From positions 248,001 to 312,000 of the forward strand of contig OZ237771.1 of the NCBI GenBank assembly GCA_965178125.1: a stretch of DNA of 64,000 nt, written 5' to 3'. How positions within the stretch are numbered: position 1 is the stretch's first letter; the number at the start of each line of letters is the position of its first letter. Of this stretch, positions 1 to 11,424 are shown in pieces. The DNA comes from Bilabrum cf. latius (taxonomy: Eukaryota > Bigyra: Bicosoecida > Bigyra > Bicosoecida). A program made the position numbers and the translations under genes. Below the pieces are notes generated by a model, which was given only the letters and a program-made list of their open reading frames with translations, did not search any database and was not told where the DNA came from.

Positions 1-1963
1 CCTCGTCGCCGTGTGCTTCAATCGCTGCCAGCAGCACATCCGGCGAGCTCATGCTGTTCAGCAAAGGTGCACCACCATGCAATGCACCCGTCGAGGAGAG
101 ATCTCTGGGAGCCAGATGTGACCTGCCCGTCGATGAGGATGCGTTCGCGCCCGGTCTAGCTGCTCCTGATTTAGATGGCGAAGAGAGCCGGCCGGATGCA
201 TTCCAGACTATGGCGTTCACGCTGCTTGGGCTGCCCATGGTGGAACCGCGCCGGCGCCGCGCAATACCAGGCGAGCCACCTAGTTCCGCAAGGGGAGATT
301 GCACCTACCCGACTGGAGCGGTCATGCGGCGGGTTCCGCGGGGACCAGCGAACGTTCCCTGTCGGACACGCCCCCACGGGCTTGTGATCGCAGGAAGTTG
401 CATGCTGGTGGTATCCCGTGCACCGCCGTGCAGTGCATCAGGCTTCGGTAACGTGCCATCGCTTCCGTTGCCATCCGAGCCGCTGCCTCCGGAAACGCCT
501 GGGGAATCCCGCGTAGTCCCCGATACGGTGTCAGCGCCAGCCCTAGCTAGAGGTGCTACCGGCCGGGACAGCAGCTGCTGGGTGATGTCAGCTTGCTCCG
601 CGGAAGGGGGAATCCTGCTCATGCTCATGGCCCTGCGAGACAGCATTCCGACCCGCACGATTCCGGACCTGGACGCCGGCGACCACAGCGAAGGGGACCC
701 ATCAACGGGTATTGAACCCCGGAGGCCCGGAGAACCAGGATGCAAAACGGACTGGGGTCGGGATGCGTCTAGCTGCAGCGCAGGCGTCGAGCCAGCACGC
801 AGAAATGGCGAATCCACCCGTGGAGTTCGCACTATCGCAGCCTGGTTCGGCGTGGTCTCGCCCGCGCTGCTCCCGCTCCCAGGGCCACTATCCCTGGAAA
901 GAGCTGGTGCAAGTGCACCAGTGACTCGATCGAATTTCGAGGCATGCGCAAAAGCAATGGGAGTCGCAGCATCGCTGCCATCGGTGGTGCTTGAAGCGTC
1001 GGAGACCGAGTCCAGAGCTGCTTGTTTCTCTTCATCATCATTGTTCCCGTTAATTGGTATGGTCTTTCCCTGCTCCCTCCCTTGTCGTCCTGCATTAAAG
1101 CGACTCACGTGACCCTCTGGAGAACTGGGCTCGCCGCTCCCTGATTTGGCGTCATCACTGCCTGCACTTGCACTTGCACTTGCACTTGCATTCAATTGGG
1201 CTATCCCTCGGCGGCCGTGCGTCAATGATCCCGAAGCTGGTATCCTGCCCTTGCCTTGCTGATGCCTGTTGCTGGCGTGCCTAGTAGGACTCAGCCCGTG
1301 GCGTTCGCTGCTGCCGGCTTCTTGGTGCCTGAGTGCCTGCCTTCTATTACCCTTCCCGCTACCTCCGCTGCGAGTAATCATCCCAGCACCACTGGTGGCC
1401 TGTCGGTCCCGTCCAGGGTAAGGGGAAGGCTCGGAGGAGGACTCGGAGTCGGAAAGCGAGCCGTCGGTGTCGTCTGGTTCTCTGGCGTACAGAGGGGTTG
1501 GGGGTGCACCGCCATGCATTGCACCCCGTCCCTGCGAGTTGGCTCGTCGGGAGATGCCGCGGCTATGGCCACCCTAGTTCCTCATCGTGCCCTTGCCCTT
1601 GCCCCTGCCTTCGTCCCTGCCCCTGCCCCTGCCCCTGCTGCTTCTGCTTCTGCGTGTCTTCGATGCCCACACGTCCGCATCTAGCCCTCTCTTCAGATCC
1701 ACAGGCAGCGGCCTGGATGATAGGTGGTGAAGGGAGGAATACAGCCCAGGGCTCGTGTGGAAGTTGCCGGTGTGCGGGTTATGGCGGATGGCTCTCGCGC
1801 GCCAGTACTCCACCGAGCTCATCACCTAGCCGCGGAAGAACCGCCAGTGCGCAGAACCGTCCGGTGGGGCGTGGTGAAAGGTGCCGATCAGTCCGTTGCG
1901 GCAATTGAGAAACTGCGATGGTGGGCAAAGCGGGAGGTGGGCAAGCCGACAGGAGTGGCGCAT
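1..1963 (-). CDS. Ser/Gly/Pro-rich low-complexity protein, C-terminal part beyond left edge
   Basis: A minus-strand frame stays open from a TGA at 2018-2020 to the left edge if TAG is read as Gln (TAGs near 1827 and at 1574 and 305). The first ATG is at 1963, so at least about 650 codons are present and the 3' end is missing. The segment 1790-1985 is shared with the duplicate near 9790-10000, and most differences there are synonymous in this frame while the opposite strand would change many residues, so this strand is coding. The rest is low complexity: an Arg/Gly-rich tract (about 1590-1660), Ser/Ala repeats (1165-1200) and Ser-rich stretches. No known domain is visible. It could be a 3' exon of the next gene (2018-3436), joined by an intron. 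Confidence 0.5.
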
Positions 1964-2017
1964 TGGGAATCCATAGATGTGCTCCACTATGGGAAGATGC
2001 GATGGGGTATCCGTTGG

Positions 2018-3436
2018 TCAAACAACCCGCAAGGCAGGACGTATAATAAGTGGACCTACATGACAATGCAGCGAGCGGATGGGATATGCATCACGAAAGC
2101 AGTGCACTGTACTGCGCTGCAACCGACTCACCCCGTATACTCCCTCTCCTAGGATGCTGTCCGGCCCCCTTTCTTGTCTGTGCTGGGGCTTTCTTGCCTG
2201 TGCGGTGGGATTGGGGGCAGATTCTGAGGCCGTGCTGTGGTCGGCGTGATCGCTCACAACACCGGTTGCACTCGTCACACCAGTGTCGGCCAGGTCCCAG
2301 GTCGACACCTTGAACGTGCTGTGGCCAGGGCTCGCAGCTCTAGTGTGACGAGTGCTGCTGTCGGCAGTACTGGAGGAGGGCGCAGGCGCTGACGATGCTT
2401 TCATCAGCGAGGCCGGGCCAGCGCCAGGGGCGGGGAACAAACCGGAACTGCCTCCGGTCGACGCCATGTGCTGGTGCTGCACAACTGAAGGAGTGGAGCG
2501 GGCCGCCGTCCCACGTGCTGACTCGGTGAAGTCGTCGTTCTTGACCAAACGTGCCTGCCGGAGCAGAGCTGAAGATGCTCTTGAATCCCCGCCCTATCCC
2601 CCAAACGATGACCGCCCACTCGTCACACCGGGAGAGGCATCCTGCCCGTCGCCGAGGAGGACAAGGGGCGTGTCGGCTGGAGCCGCGGGGGAATCTCCGC
2701 GCATGCTCATCGCGCTCCCAGCCATCGAGGAGGCTCGTGCGGAACCGGCGCCGCCGTCGTCATCATAGGCCCCGTGCTGCATGCAGAAGCCCATCAGAAG
2801 AGACGGTGGTTTCGGCCGTTCGGCTGGCTCGGTCAAGGCCTACTGTTGCGCTACGGACGTTGCAGGCAGATTTCCAATCGGTGCACTAATTTGCAGATCC
2901 TACTGTTTGGTTATTTGATCTATTTGAGGCTATTTCGCATTGCTGCTGGCACTGAGTGGTTGGGAAGCTTCGTCACGTTGCCTCTGCTCGGCGGGTCGTT
3001 CTGCCGGTTCAATCCACTCGTTTCCATCACCGGGCTCAGCACTTGCTTTTTCATTGCACGGATAATCGTTGGCCTGAACCTGGTCGCTGTTCGGAGCATT
3101 TTGGAACATGGTGGGTGCTAGAACGGCCGATGGTTCTGCCGGACCAGACACTCCGCCGAAGAAATCAAAGCTGGGTTTCATTGCTACAATCGTAGTGCTC
3201 GCAGATGCATGCTTTAATCTGGTCTCTTCTGGCGCAGAGGTAGCAGGACTGGGCCCGAGCGTACCAGGCTGTGGCCTACCTGATATTGCATCCTACAGGT
3301 TGCTCGGTTCTTCGGACTGAGCAGGCTCCTCCGCTTTGGGCGACCCTGAAAACCAAGTAGTTGGTTTAAATGCAGGTATGTCGGATTTCTTGTCGCCGAG
3401 GCCAAGCGCTTGGGGCGAAACAAAACCATCTGACAT
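2018..3436 (-). CDS. Ser/Pro/Gln-rich hypothetical protein, copy 1
   Basis: ATG at 3434-3436 starts a 472-aa frame ending in TGA at 2018, with TAG read as Gln at about 3282, 2930, 2900, 2842 and 2594. The duplicate at 9217-11424 has the same frame. At the 2842 position the duplicate has CAG where this copy has TAG, direct support for UAG = Gln. The protein is hydrophilic and rich in Ser, Ala, Pro and Gln; no domain is recognised. A GTGAGT motif conserved in both copies (here on minus at 2131-2126) could be a 5' splice site, in which case the protein continues into the frame downstream of 2000 and the TGA at 2018 lies in an intron. Confidence 0.55.
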
Positions 3437-3999
3437 GACAGGTCTCTTATCGCCGCGTGTCCAGCAGCCTGAAGGCCTACAGATGTTTGCACCAGGGCTG
3501 TCTAGCTTTGAGTTAGACCACCATCCTTGGAATGCTGACTTGGCTGAAAACTCTTGTACTCGTGGATGTTAAAATCGAAATGAGACCTGGATGATTGGCG
3601 CCGCGCATAGTCTACAGAAAGTTCCGCAGTTGCACGGGTGAAGATCCAAGGATGGTACGATAGTAGCCCGCCCTCACCCGCGTCACGTAGTACTCTACTG
3701 AGTTCGCGAAACATTGCGTTGCTATCCTTGTCGCTCCAGAGTGGGCAAGTCGCTCGGATTCTAGGAGATGGCCCATCGTGTCTGTGGATGACGAGTGACC
3801 CGGATCAGGGACCAGATCCTCCGACCAATGCGGATGAGGATGTTGGGAGGTAACAATTAGACTTGAGCGACAATCGAAGGTGCTCCCTGACAGGTACCCA
3901 AGCTGGGCCCCTGCCCACACGGCACGGCACCCCACGAATATCTGCCAGGGTTCTGCCCTAGCAGTAGACTAGTCCTGGTCGTCATGGATGGTGCTACTG
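3437..3999. other. 5' flank of hypothetical copy 1, shared with the duplicate
   Basis: About 400 bp of this stretch (3437-3840) is homologous to 11425-11840, but the two copies differ by indels that break every frame, so it reads as 5' leader or promoter, possibly with a small upstream exon: ATG near 3714 on minus, followed after a dozen codons by a GTGAG donor-like site in both copies. Nothing else could be supported. Confidence 0.35.
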
Positions 4000-4560
4000 C
4001 CCTCTTGACCCACGGCTCGCCCATCCCTCCCATTGCCCCCCACGGGCCTGCCCTCTTGACCCACGACTCGCCCATCCTTCCCATTGCCCCCCACGGGCCT
4101 GCCCTCTTGACCCACGGCTCGCCCATCCCTCCCATTGCCTCCCACGGGCCTGCCCTCTTGACCCACGGCTCGCCCATCCCTCCCATTGCCTCCCACGGGC
4201 CTGCCCTCTTGACCCACGACTCGCCCATCCTTCCCATTGCCCCCCACGGGCCTGCCCTCTTGACCCACGGCTCGCCCATCCCTCCCATTGCCCCCCACGG
4301 GCCTGCCCTCTTGACCCACGGCTCGCCCATCCCTCCCATTGCCCCCCACGGGCCTGCCCTCTTGACCCACGGTTCGCCCATCCCTCCCATTGCCCCCCAC
4401 GGGCCTGCCCTCTTGACCCACGGCTCGCCCATCCCTCCCATTGCCCCCCACGGGCCTGCCCTCTTGACCCACGGTTCGCCCATCCCTCCCATTGCCCCCC
4501 ACGGGCCTGCCCTCTTGACCCACGGTTCGCCCATCCCTCCCATTGCCCCCCACGGGCCCG
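4000..4560. repeat. 51-bp minisatellite, 11 units
   Basis: Eleven tandem units of 51 bp, each containing CTCTTGACCCACGGCTCGCC followed by CATCCCTCCCATTGCC. Units differ at a few fixed sites (GGC/GAC, CCC/TTC, CCC/TCC, CTC/TTC). Because 51 is divisible by three, several frames stay open on both strands, so the long open frames do not show coding. It lies between a hypothetical gene and the 3' end of kinase-ARM gene 1. Confidence 0.9.
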
Positions 4561-4924
4561 TCACCTGAGGCAGCCAATCTTGCCGTTGTGCGGCTCATAC
4601 CACTGGCAGTGGGTGGCAGCAAATTCCTATCCTCGCTGAAGTGGCCATGCAGGAAGCAGCGCATACGGTCCCTGCGACGGGGAGCAGGTATCCGGGATAG
4701 CTATCCGATAGGAAGCCATGTAGCTGCGAGGCAAGTCCACGCGCATCCAAGATTGGGAAAATGGTGGGGTGTACGGGAGGGTTCATTTCGTAGTGTCGGA
4801 TGAATACCGCAGTCAGGTCCTCTGGCGAGGAACCAGTGGTTCGGGGTGAAGACCAATGGGTCCGCGGGACCGGGGGCAGGCGTCCTTCATATTACGTATT
4901 CTGGTTTAAAACTCCAGGTTTGAC
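4561..4924. other. Unassigned spacer between two minisatellites
   Basis: No convincing reading frame, RNA gene or repeat was seen here; it separates the 51-bp and 57/58-bp arrays. Confidence 0.4.
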
Positions 4925-5480
4925 CGAGTTTCTCTCTAGCCCAGTCCATAGCATCTCCCCCTCATGCCACACCCAGTGCACCGAGTGCCTCTCTCGCCCA
5001 GTCCAAAGCATCTCCCCCTCATGACACATCCAGTGCACCGAGTGCCTCTCTCGCCCAGTCCGAAGCATCTCCCCCTCATGCCACACCCAGTGCACCGAGT
5101 GCCTCTCTCGCCCAGTCCGAAGCATCTCCCCCCTCATGCCACACCCAGTCCACCGAGTGCCTCTCTCGCCCAGTCCGAAGCATCTCCCCCTCATGCCACA
5201 CCTAGTGCACCGAGTGCCTCTCTCGCCCAATCCAAAGCATCTCCCCCCTCATGCCACACCCAGTGCACCGAGTGCCTCTCTCGCCCAGTCCGAAGCATGT
5301 CCCCCTCATGCCATACCCAGGGCACCGAGTGCCCTTCTCGCCCAGTCCGAAGCATATCCCCCCTCATGCCACACCCAGTGCACCGAGTGCTTCTCTCGCC
5401 CAGTCCGAAGCATCTCCCCCCTCATGCCACACCCAGTGCACCGAGTGCCTCTCTCGCCCAGTCCGAAGCATGTCCCCTAC
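4925..5480. repeat. 57/58-bp minisatellite derived from the end of the kinase-ARM gene
   Basis: About nine tandem units of 57 or 58 bp, core CCCTCATGCCACACCCAGTG then CACCGAGTGCCTCTCTCGCC. On minus, each unit reads as the last codons of the kinase-ARM gene (ASDWAREALGALGVA) plus its TGA. The rightmost unit is the real end of the gene (TGA at 5422-5424); the others lie downstream of the stop. Two or more units of the same sequence follow the stop of the paralogue at 16425-16560. Confidence 0.9.
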
Positions 5481-7644
5481 CAGATTCCCTCAGCTGCCTC
5501 AGTGGGTCAACAGCGCCTGCATCCACCACGGCCTGCTTCAGGCCCTCTGATCCAAAGGCGACATTCATAAGCGCCCCCGCCGCCTTCTCAGCCTCTTTGC
5601 CCTTGCTCGATCCCAGCAGGCCCACCAGCCCAGGCAGTGCACCTGCATCCACCACGGCCTGCTTCAGGCCCTCTGATCCAAAGGCGACATTCATAAGCGC
5701 CCCCGCCGCCTTCTCAGCTTCCTTGCCCTTGCTCGATCCCAGCAGGCCCACCAGCCCGGGCAGTGCACCAGCATCCACCACGGCCTGCTCTTGACCCTGC
5801 GATGCCACGGCGATGTTCCGAAGCGCCCCCGCCGCCTTCTCAGCTTCCTTGCCCTTGCTGGATCCCAGCAGGCCCACCAGCCCAGGCAGTACACCAGCCT
5901 CTACAAAGGCATCCCTGGCCCGACTGTTGAGAAAGCAAGCCTGCCAAACGAGGAAGGCCCCCATTTCTGCTTCCATATTACCATCGACTCCCAGGCTCTT
6001 CACGATCCTTTCCAGCTCACTGCTGTTCGATAGCACGTGATCTGCTATGTCAGCTCTGACGTCTTCAAATAGTAGCCGGGCATGCAAACTGAAATCATCT
6101 GGATGATCAATGCCCGAGTCCATCCGTAACTGCCAAAGCACCCTGTATACACCATCCCAGTCACCCCTTGATTTAAGCCCATCCGCCAGAGACTTCAGCC
6201 TTATAACTGTTGATTCGCACTCAGGCCCACCGGTTGCCAATGCTTGCAGATACTTGCTGATATCATATAAACACGGTCCAGTTGCCCCTGAATGTCCACC
6301 AGATCGCATCACATTCACCGCCTCGTGCACTCCCATCCTATCCCCAGGATCAATGCACAGCAAATCTTGAACCAATGAAGCGTACCATTTCGGCCGCTTT
6401 GACAGTATATCGAAATCAGTCAACGGTGCATCGCAGGCATGCAGGGCAGCTGCAAGCTCCCCAGGGCTGGGCTTGCTCCCATCCTACAACTCGCAAGGAT
6501 ACTAGTCCCCGAACGGGTGCTGCCCTCCCGTGGCCAGCTCGTGCAACAGCACGCCCAGCTCCCATGATGCCTGCTTACCGAATGGCACCACAGCTGAATC
6601 GTCACCTGCCGCTCCCTTGTTCCACCCGTCCAGCACCTCAGGGGCCAAGTGGGCCCGAATACCGCCCAGCCCGTCACCACCATCCTTCAGGTATCGGTAC
6701 GTGACCTGATCTAACGCCTCCTCTGCTTGTGAAGTGCGAGATGCACTAGCTGAAGCAGCAGCAGCAGCAGCAGCAGGGTCAGCAGCAGAGACTGCAGCGC
6801 CATCCGCATGCACCCGCAGTGAGCACCCGAGATCGATCAGCACCGCACGACCCACCCCCTCCGGACCCCCCTTCGAGTCCCACATCACGTTGTCCAGCTT
6901 CAGGTCACGGTGCACCACCCCGTGCTGGAGCAAGTGATGCACGCCCTCCGCGATGTCGCTGGACAGCTGCACAAGTACATCGTCAGGCATGGATCCCGGC
7001 TCATCGTCCTCCAGGTATTCCAGATGGTCGCACATGCGCCTCTGCAGCAGCTCCACGCCCACCATCTGGGCCTTGCGGGGACGCAGAGGGGCGGCACCAG
7101 CGGACGGCATGCCTTCTCCCGCAAAATCGCTGTAGTCGCCCATATCAAGGCACACTAAACTAGGATCAGGCAGCATTTCCACCATCCACACCGGAGGCTT
7201 GCCCACGCATTCGAACAGCACGCGAGCAAGGTTACGGTGCTCGGGCAGGCGAGCGAGCACATCGAACTCTTTCTGGGAATCGATGGTTTCGAGCTTTGAT
7301 GTGGACAGTCCCCAGTTGAATACCGTCTTCACTGCAATATAATCAGGTGCTGGAGCAGCGCCTTCAGCCTCTGCATCTGTGCTGCTTGCGGGAATTGCCA
7401 CGCGAAAGACGGCCCCAAATCCGCCGCTTCCGAGCAAGACTCTTCCTCTCGAAGGCTTGATGCAACGAGCCAGAAGGGGTTTCGCAAATTTACGTCGCTA
7501 CACCATGGTCCCCGATTTCGTCATACGGTAGACCTCGATCACGCTGACGGGAAGGTCGGGAGGTGGGATGACCGCACAACCCGTATCAGGTACTGGTGGG
7601 AGATCCCTCGCACCGGCACCACTGCATGGTCCAGAAGCTGCCAT
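5422..7644 (-). CDS. Protein kinase with C-terminal ARM repeats (gene 1)
   Basis: 740 aa with TAG read as Gln at 7498, 6502 and 6484, ending in TGA. In the paralogue (16504-20118) the 7498 and 6484 codons are CAG and the 6502 codon is TCG. The kinase domain (about residues 65-400) has a Gly-rich loop GSGGFGAVF, the AVK lysine, the catalytic loop HRDLKLDN, a DLG in place of DFG (IDLGCS) and LAPEVLDG as the APE motif, so it looks catalytically competent. A linker of about 200 residues leads to three 42-residue ARM repeats (GALPGLVGLLGSSKG type) and a cap. The start is the ATG at 7642-7644 (MAASGP), conserved in the paralogue (MSASGP); upstream sequence is also similar, so an earlier start or 5' exon is possible. 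Likely a cytoplasmic signalling kinase; substrate unknown. Confidence 0.85.
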
Positions 7645-7801
7645 ATTGAAATGTACTGTTTCTGTATGTGCTCCAGAATGCTTCTTGAGCCCGTCCAGAA
7701 AGCAGGATACTTGAGAAGCCACTGCATTCTCGATGTGGATCGTGGTCTGATTTTGAACAAAATTGCACGTCACAAACATGAGCTGACGACGCGGAGTGGT
7801 G

Positions 7802-8593
7802 ATGTTTAACCGATTTGCAACGAAAGGACGGAATGCTTTCGGACCAGGAGCCATGGTGACTACAGCGGCAATGCAGGAGTACGGTCATCAAGGAAGACGA
7901 ATCCTGCGCATTCGAGCTGGACAATATCCACAACAGGGAACGCCCAACCTCCAGGTAATGGGCACCGCGGTAGAGCAGATGGAGCGAGCTGAGCATGAGC
8001 GTCACGCCGAAACGAAGCCGTGGACACCTGATGCCGGGGATCAGAATAGAGGGAGGTCGCCCGCCTCTCTTCGGAAGGCATGGGCGAAGACAGCTCTCGC
8101 CCTGGATCCCTGGGACGAGAAGCTGGAGCACACCAACAGGGCCAAACCAATCGTCGAAGGCGCGCTCATTCGGATAGAGCGCACGATTGCACGGTCCTCG
8201 GAACGTACAGCTGTCAAGGTGCTGGCTAACCGAGTGGTGCAGGTGCTCCGAAACCAGCTGCGCCAGCAGGAGCAGCTGACATGCAGGCAGTGGATGCGTG
8301 GTGATGCGGCGGCTGCCTTAGCCGCCACGGCCACGCAGGAGCTGATAGCGGCAACCAATGCGAACGCCCGACTACAGCGACGGATTTTCAAGCCCCACGG
8401 CTTGCTAAAGGATATAGAGAGGCAATGGGCCAAAGGCATGAGCGCGTGCATGCTCGCCTCTCTGAAGGATCGTGAGACGCAGAGACGGTCATGGAGGAGG
8501 AAATGGTGGGTCTCGACCGGGGACCCTGATGTGGGACTGGACCGCGCCTTGTGCCGGGCACACGCTCCGCACCTGTACGCTTTCTCCTTGTGA
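7802..8593 (+). CDS. Hypothetical helical protein
   Basis: An uninterrupted frame from ATG 7802 (alternative ATG 7853) to TGA 8591-8593, about 263 aa, Arg/Ala/Gln-rich and predicted mostly helical by composition (the RIERTIARSSERTAVKVLAN region is amphipathic). It is divergent from kinase-ARM gene 1. The opposite strand also holds a 194-codon frame, but that one is Cys/Ser/Arg-rich in a way typical of antisense. No family is recognised, so this is a tentative gene. Confidence 0.4.
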   Translation: MFNRFATKGRNAFGPGAMVTTAAMQEYGHQGRRILRIRAGQYPQQGTPNLQVMGTAVEQMERAEHERHAETKPWTPDAGDQNRGRSPASLRKAWAKTALALDPWDEKLEHTNRAKPIVEGALIRIERTIARSSERTAVKVLANRVVQVLRNQLRQQEQLTCRQWMRGDAAAALAATATQELIAATNANARLQRRIFKPHGLLKDIERQWAKGMSACMLASLKDRETQRRSWRRKWWVSTGDPDVGLDRALCRAHAPHLYAFSL

Positions 8594-9216
8594 AGGCAAC
8601 AGGCTGGGGGCCTGTGGGGGACCACACTGATGGCGAAGAATGGGAACTCGGCGGCATAGGCTGAGAACGGGGGGCCTTTGGCCTGAAAGGGTCGGGGGTC
8701 TTGTAGTCCTTTGTTTTAGGGCTCCTCTGGATCTAGGTGATCACCCAAACCCCCTCGGGGGCGACGGTGCATCTGGGTGCTTACGGAATCTTTACCCAAC
8801 AATGTATTTCTGTATTTCTGTATTTCGACGAATCGAGAAGGGAAGATCAATGCTAGAAAAATCGATCGGATCGACGATATCGGCCTGGATTCTCCCTACC
8901 TGATCGACGATTTTCTTTTAACGAATCGTCGACCGAGCGGCACTTGCACAACTACGAATTATTCAAGTATTCAGGCAGTAATTCACTTTGGCCTAGGGGT
9001 TGTGACAGCCATCCTTGGTTGCACATTATTAGTCTGTGGTTTGCTTTCCCCATAAATTAGTTTGGCACTCATGTTTGCTGGCACCGAGGACTAAGGACCG
9101 AGAGGCGGCGCCTCCCGACGGGCCCGCTCCTTCACATCGTGACGGAGCGTCGCAAGTTGACCACAAAACAATACGCCATACCCAGTTCCCAATTCCACTC
9201 CACTTCTGTCCCCAGT
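8594..9216. other. Intergenic, AT-richer centre
   Basis: The stretch holds an AT-rich portion around 8790-9060 and no coding frame that could be supported. It lies between the 3' ends of the plus gene at 7802-8593 and the minus gene ending at 9217, so it is a convergent intergenic region. Confidence 0.4.
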
Positions 9217-11424
9217 TCACTTCACCTGTCTACCCACCGCCCTACCATTTCCTTGGGGACCACACGATGGAACTTTCGCTGAGCTCGACCCGACCAGAGC
9301 GAAACGTACTTCACGCATCGTCATGCTCAGAATACCAGCCGCCTCGACAATGCCAACCACCGCGCCCGTAGCTGAATCAAACACCTTTCCCGCTCTACCT
9401 TCCCACCCACTTGCACTAGATCTACACGATTGCCCGACGACATCCGGATAAACCTCCACTAGGTCTACTGCATCATGGCTGCCTCCCGTTTCCACGACGC
9501 ACTTCACTTCTTCCGCTGAAAGACCCCCCTCACCGCTCTGTCGTCTACCTCCCCCTCCGCCAGCTATTTCAATATCGGGCTGGATGCGCCTGCTCTTGAT
9601 CTCCATCTTCAGGATGGATTGGCACCATAGAGTGGGACTAATGTGGGCGTTTGGCGTTGGCGAGGCAATGCCGGCGGGTAGGGAGACGATGTCTGTGCCG
9701 AAGGACTTTGGCCAAGACAAGCATATGACGAGTGCAGTCAATGACGTACACCATGCTGCCCACTACGAGCCCATGGACCTACACGTGATATGGCGGATGG
9801 CTCTCGCGCGCCAGTACTCCACCGAGCTCATCACCTAGCCGCGGAAGAACCGCCAGTGCGCAGAGCCGTCCGGTGGAGCGTGGTGGAAGGTGCCAATCAG
9901 TCCGTTGCGGCAATTGGGAAACTGCGACGGTGGGCAAAGTGGGAGATTGGCAGATCGACAGGAGTGGCGCATTGGGAATCCATAGAAGTGCTTCATTATG
10001 GGAAGATGAGATGGTATCCGTCGGTCAAACAACGCGCAAGGCAGGACGTATAATAAGTGGACCTACATGACAATGCCGCGAGCGGATGGGAGATGCATCA
10101 CGAAAACAGTGCACTGCGATGCAAGCAACTCACCCCGTACACTCCCTCTCCTAGGATGCTGTCCGGCCCCCTTTCTTGTCTGTGCTGGGGCTTTCTTGCC
10201 TGTGCGGTGGGATTGGGGGCAGACTGTGCTGTGGTCGGCGTGATCGCTCACAACACCGGTTGCACTCGTCACACCAGTGTCGGCCAGGTCCCAGGTCGAC
10301 ACCTTGAACGTGCTGTGGCCAGGGCTCGCAGCTCTAGTGTGACGAGTGCTGCTGTCGGCAGTACTGGAGGAAGGTGCAGGCGCTGACGATGCTTTCATCT
10401 GCGAGGCCGGGCCAGGGCCAGGGGCGGGGAACAAACCGGAACTGCCTCCGGTCGACGCCATGTGCTGGTGCTGCACAACTGAAGGAGCGGAGCGGGCCGC
10501 CGTACCACGTGCTGACTCGGTGAAGTCGTCGTTCTTGACCAAACGTGCCTGCCGGAGCAGAGATGAAGATGCTCTTGAATCACCGCCCTATCCCCCAAAC
10601 GATGACCGTCCACTCGTCACACCGGGAGAGGCATCCTGCCCGTCGCCGAGGAGGACAAGGGGCGTGTCGGCTTGAGCCGCGGGGGAGTCTCCGCGCATGC
10701 TCCTCGCGCTCCCAGCCATCGATGAGGCTTGTGCGGAACCGGCGCCGCCATCGTCATCATAGGCCCCGTGCTGCATGCAGAAGCCCATCAGAAGCGACGG
10801 TGGTTTCGGCCGTTCGGCTGGCTCAGCCTGCTGTTGCGCTACCGTCGTTGCAGGCAGATTTCCAATCGGTGCACTGATTCGCATATCCTACTGTTTGGTT
10901 GCTTGATCTGCTTGAGTCTATTTCGCATTGCTGGTGGCACTGAGTGGTTGGGAAGCTTCGTCACGTTGCCTCTGCTCGGCGGGTCGTTCTGCCGGTTCAA
11001 TCCACTCGTTTCCACCATCAGGCTCAGCACTTGCTTTTTCATTGCAGTGATTATCATTGGCCTGAACCTGGTCGCTGTTCGGAGCATTTTGGAACATGGT
11101 GGGAGCTAGAACGGCCGATGGTTCTGCCGGACCAGACACTCCGCCGAAGAAATCAAAGCTGGGTTTCATTGCTGCAATCGTAGTGCTCGCAGATGCATGC
11201 TTTAATCTGGTCTCTTCTGGCATAGAGGTAGCAGGACCGGGCGCAAGCGTACCAGGCTGTCGCCCACCTGAGATTGCATCCTATAGGTTGCTCGGTTTGT
11301 CGGACTGAGCAGGCTCCTCCGCTTTGGGCGACCCTGAAAACCAAGTAGTTGGTTTAAATGCAGGTATGTCGGATTTCTTGTCGCCGAGGCCAAGCGCTTG
11401 GGGCGAAACAAAACCATCTGACAT
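9217..11424 (-). CDS. Ser/Pro/Gln-rich hypothetical protein, copy 2 with altered C-terminus
   Basis: Duplicate of 2018-3436 and of 1790-2010. ATG at 11422-11424; with TAG as Gln the frame stays open to TGA at 9217 (736 codons). Relative to copy 1 it lacks 8 bp near 10225, which shifts the frame after the shared GVVSDHADHST segment. It nevertheless re-enters the HWRFFRG..SSVEYWRARA segment shared with copy 1 and then runs into unrelated sequence (homology stops near 9789). Either the GTGAGT at 10133 on minus begins an intron that absorbs the shift, or the gene is a chimera with a new C-terminus. In-frame TAGs include those at 10063 and 9835. No domain is recognised. Confidence 0.45.

Noticed and set aside
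3984-4568. 194-codon plus-strand frame of ALLTHGSPIPP repeats
   Set aside because: Open only because the 51-bp unit is divisible by three; equally long frames exist on the other strand.
4000-5480. CRISPR-like array
   Set aside because: Units of 51 and 57/58 bp are contiguous with no unique spacers; these are minisatellites in a eukaryotic context.
8041-8625. 194-codon minus-strand frame opposite the hypothetical plus gene
   Set aside because: Cys/Ser/Arg-rich composition typical of an antisense frame; the plus frame has a more protein-like composition, though neither is certain.
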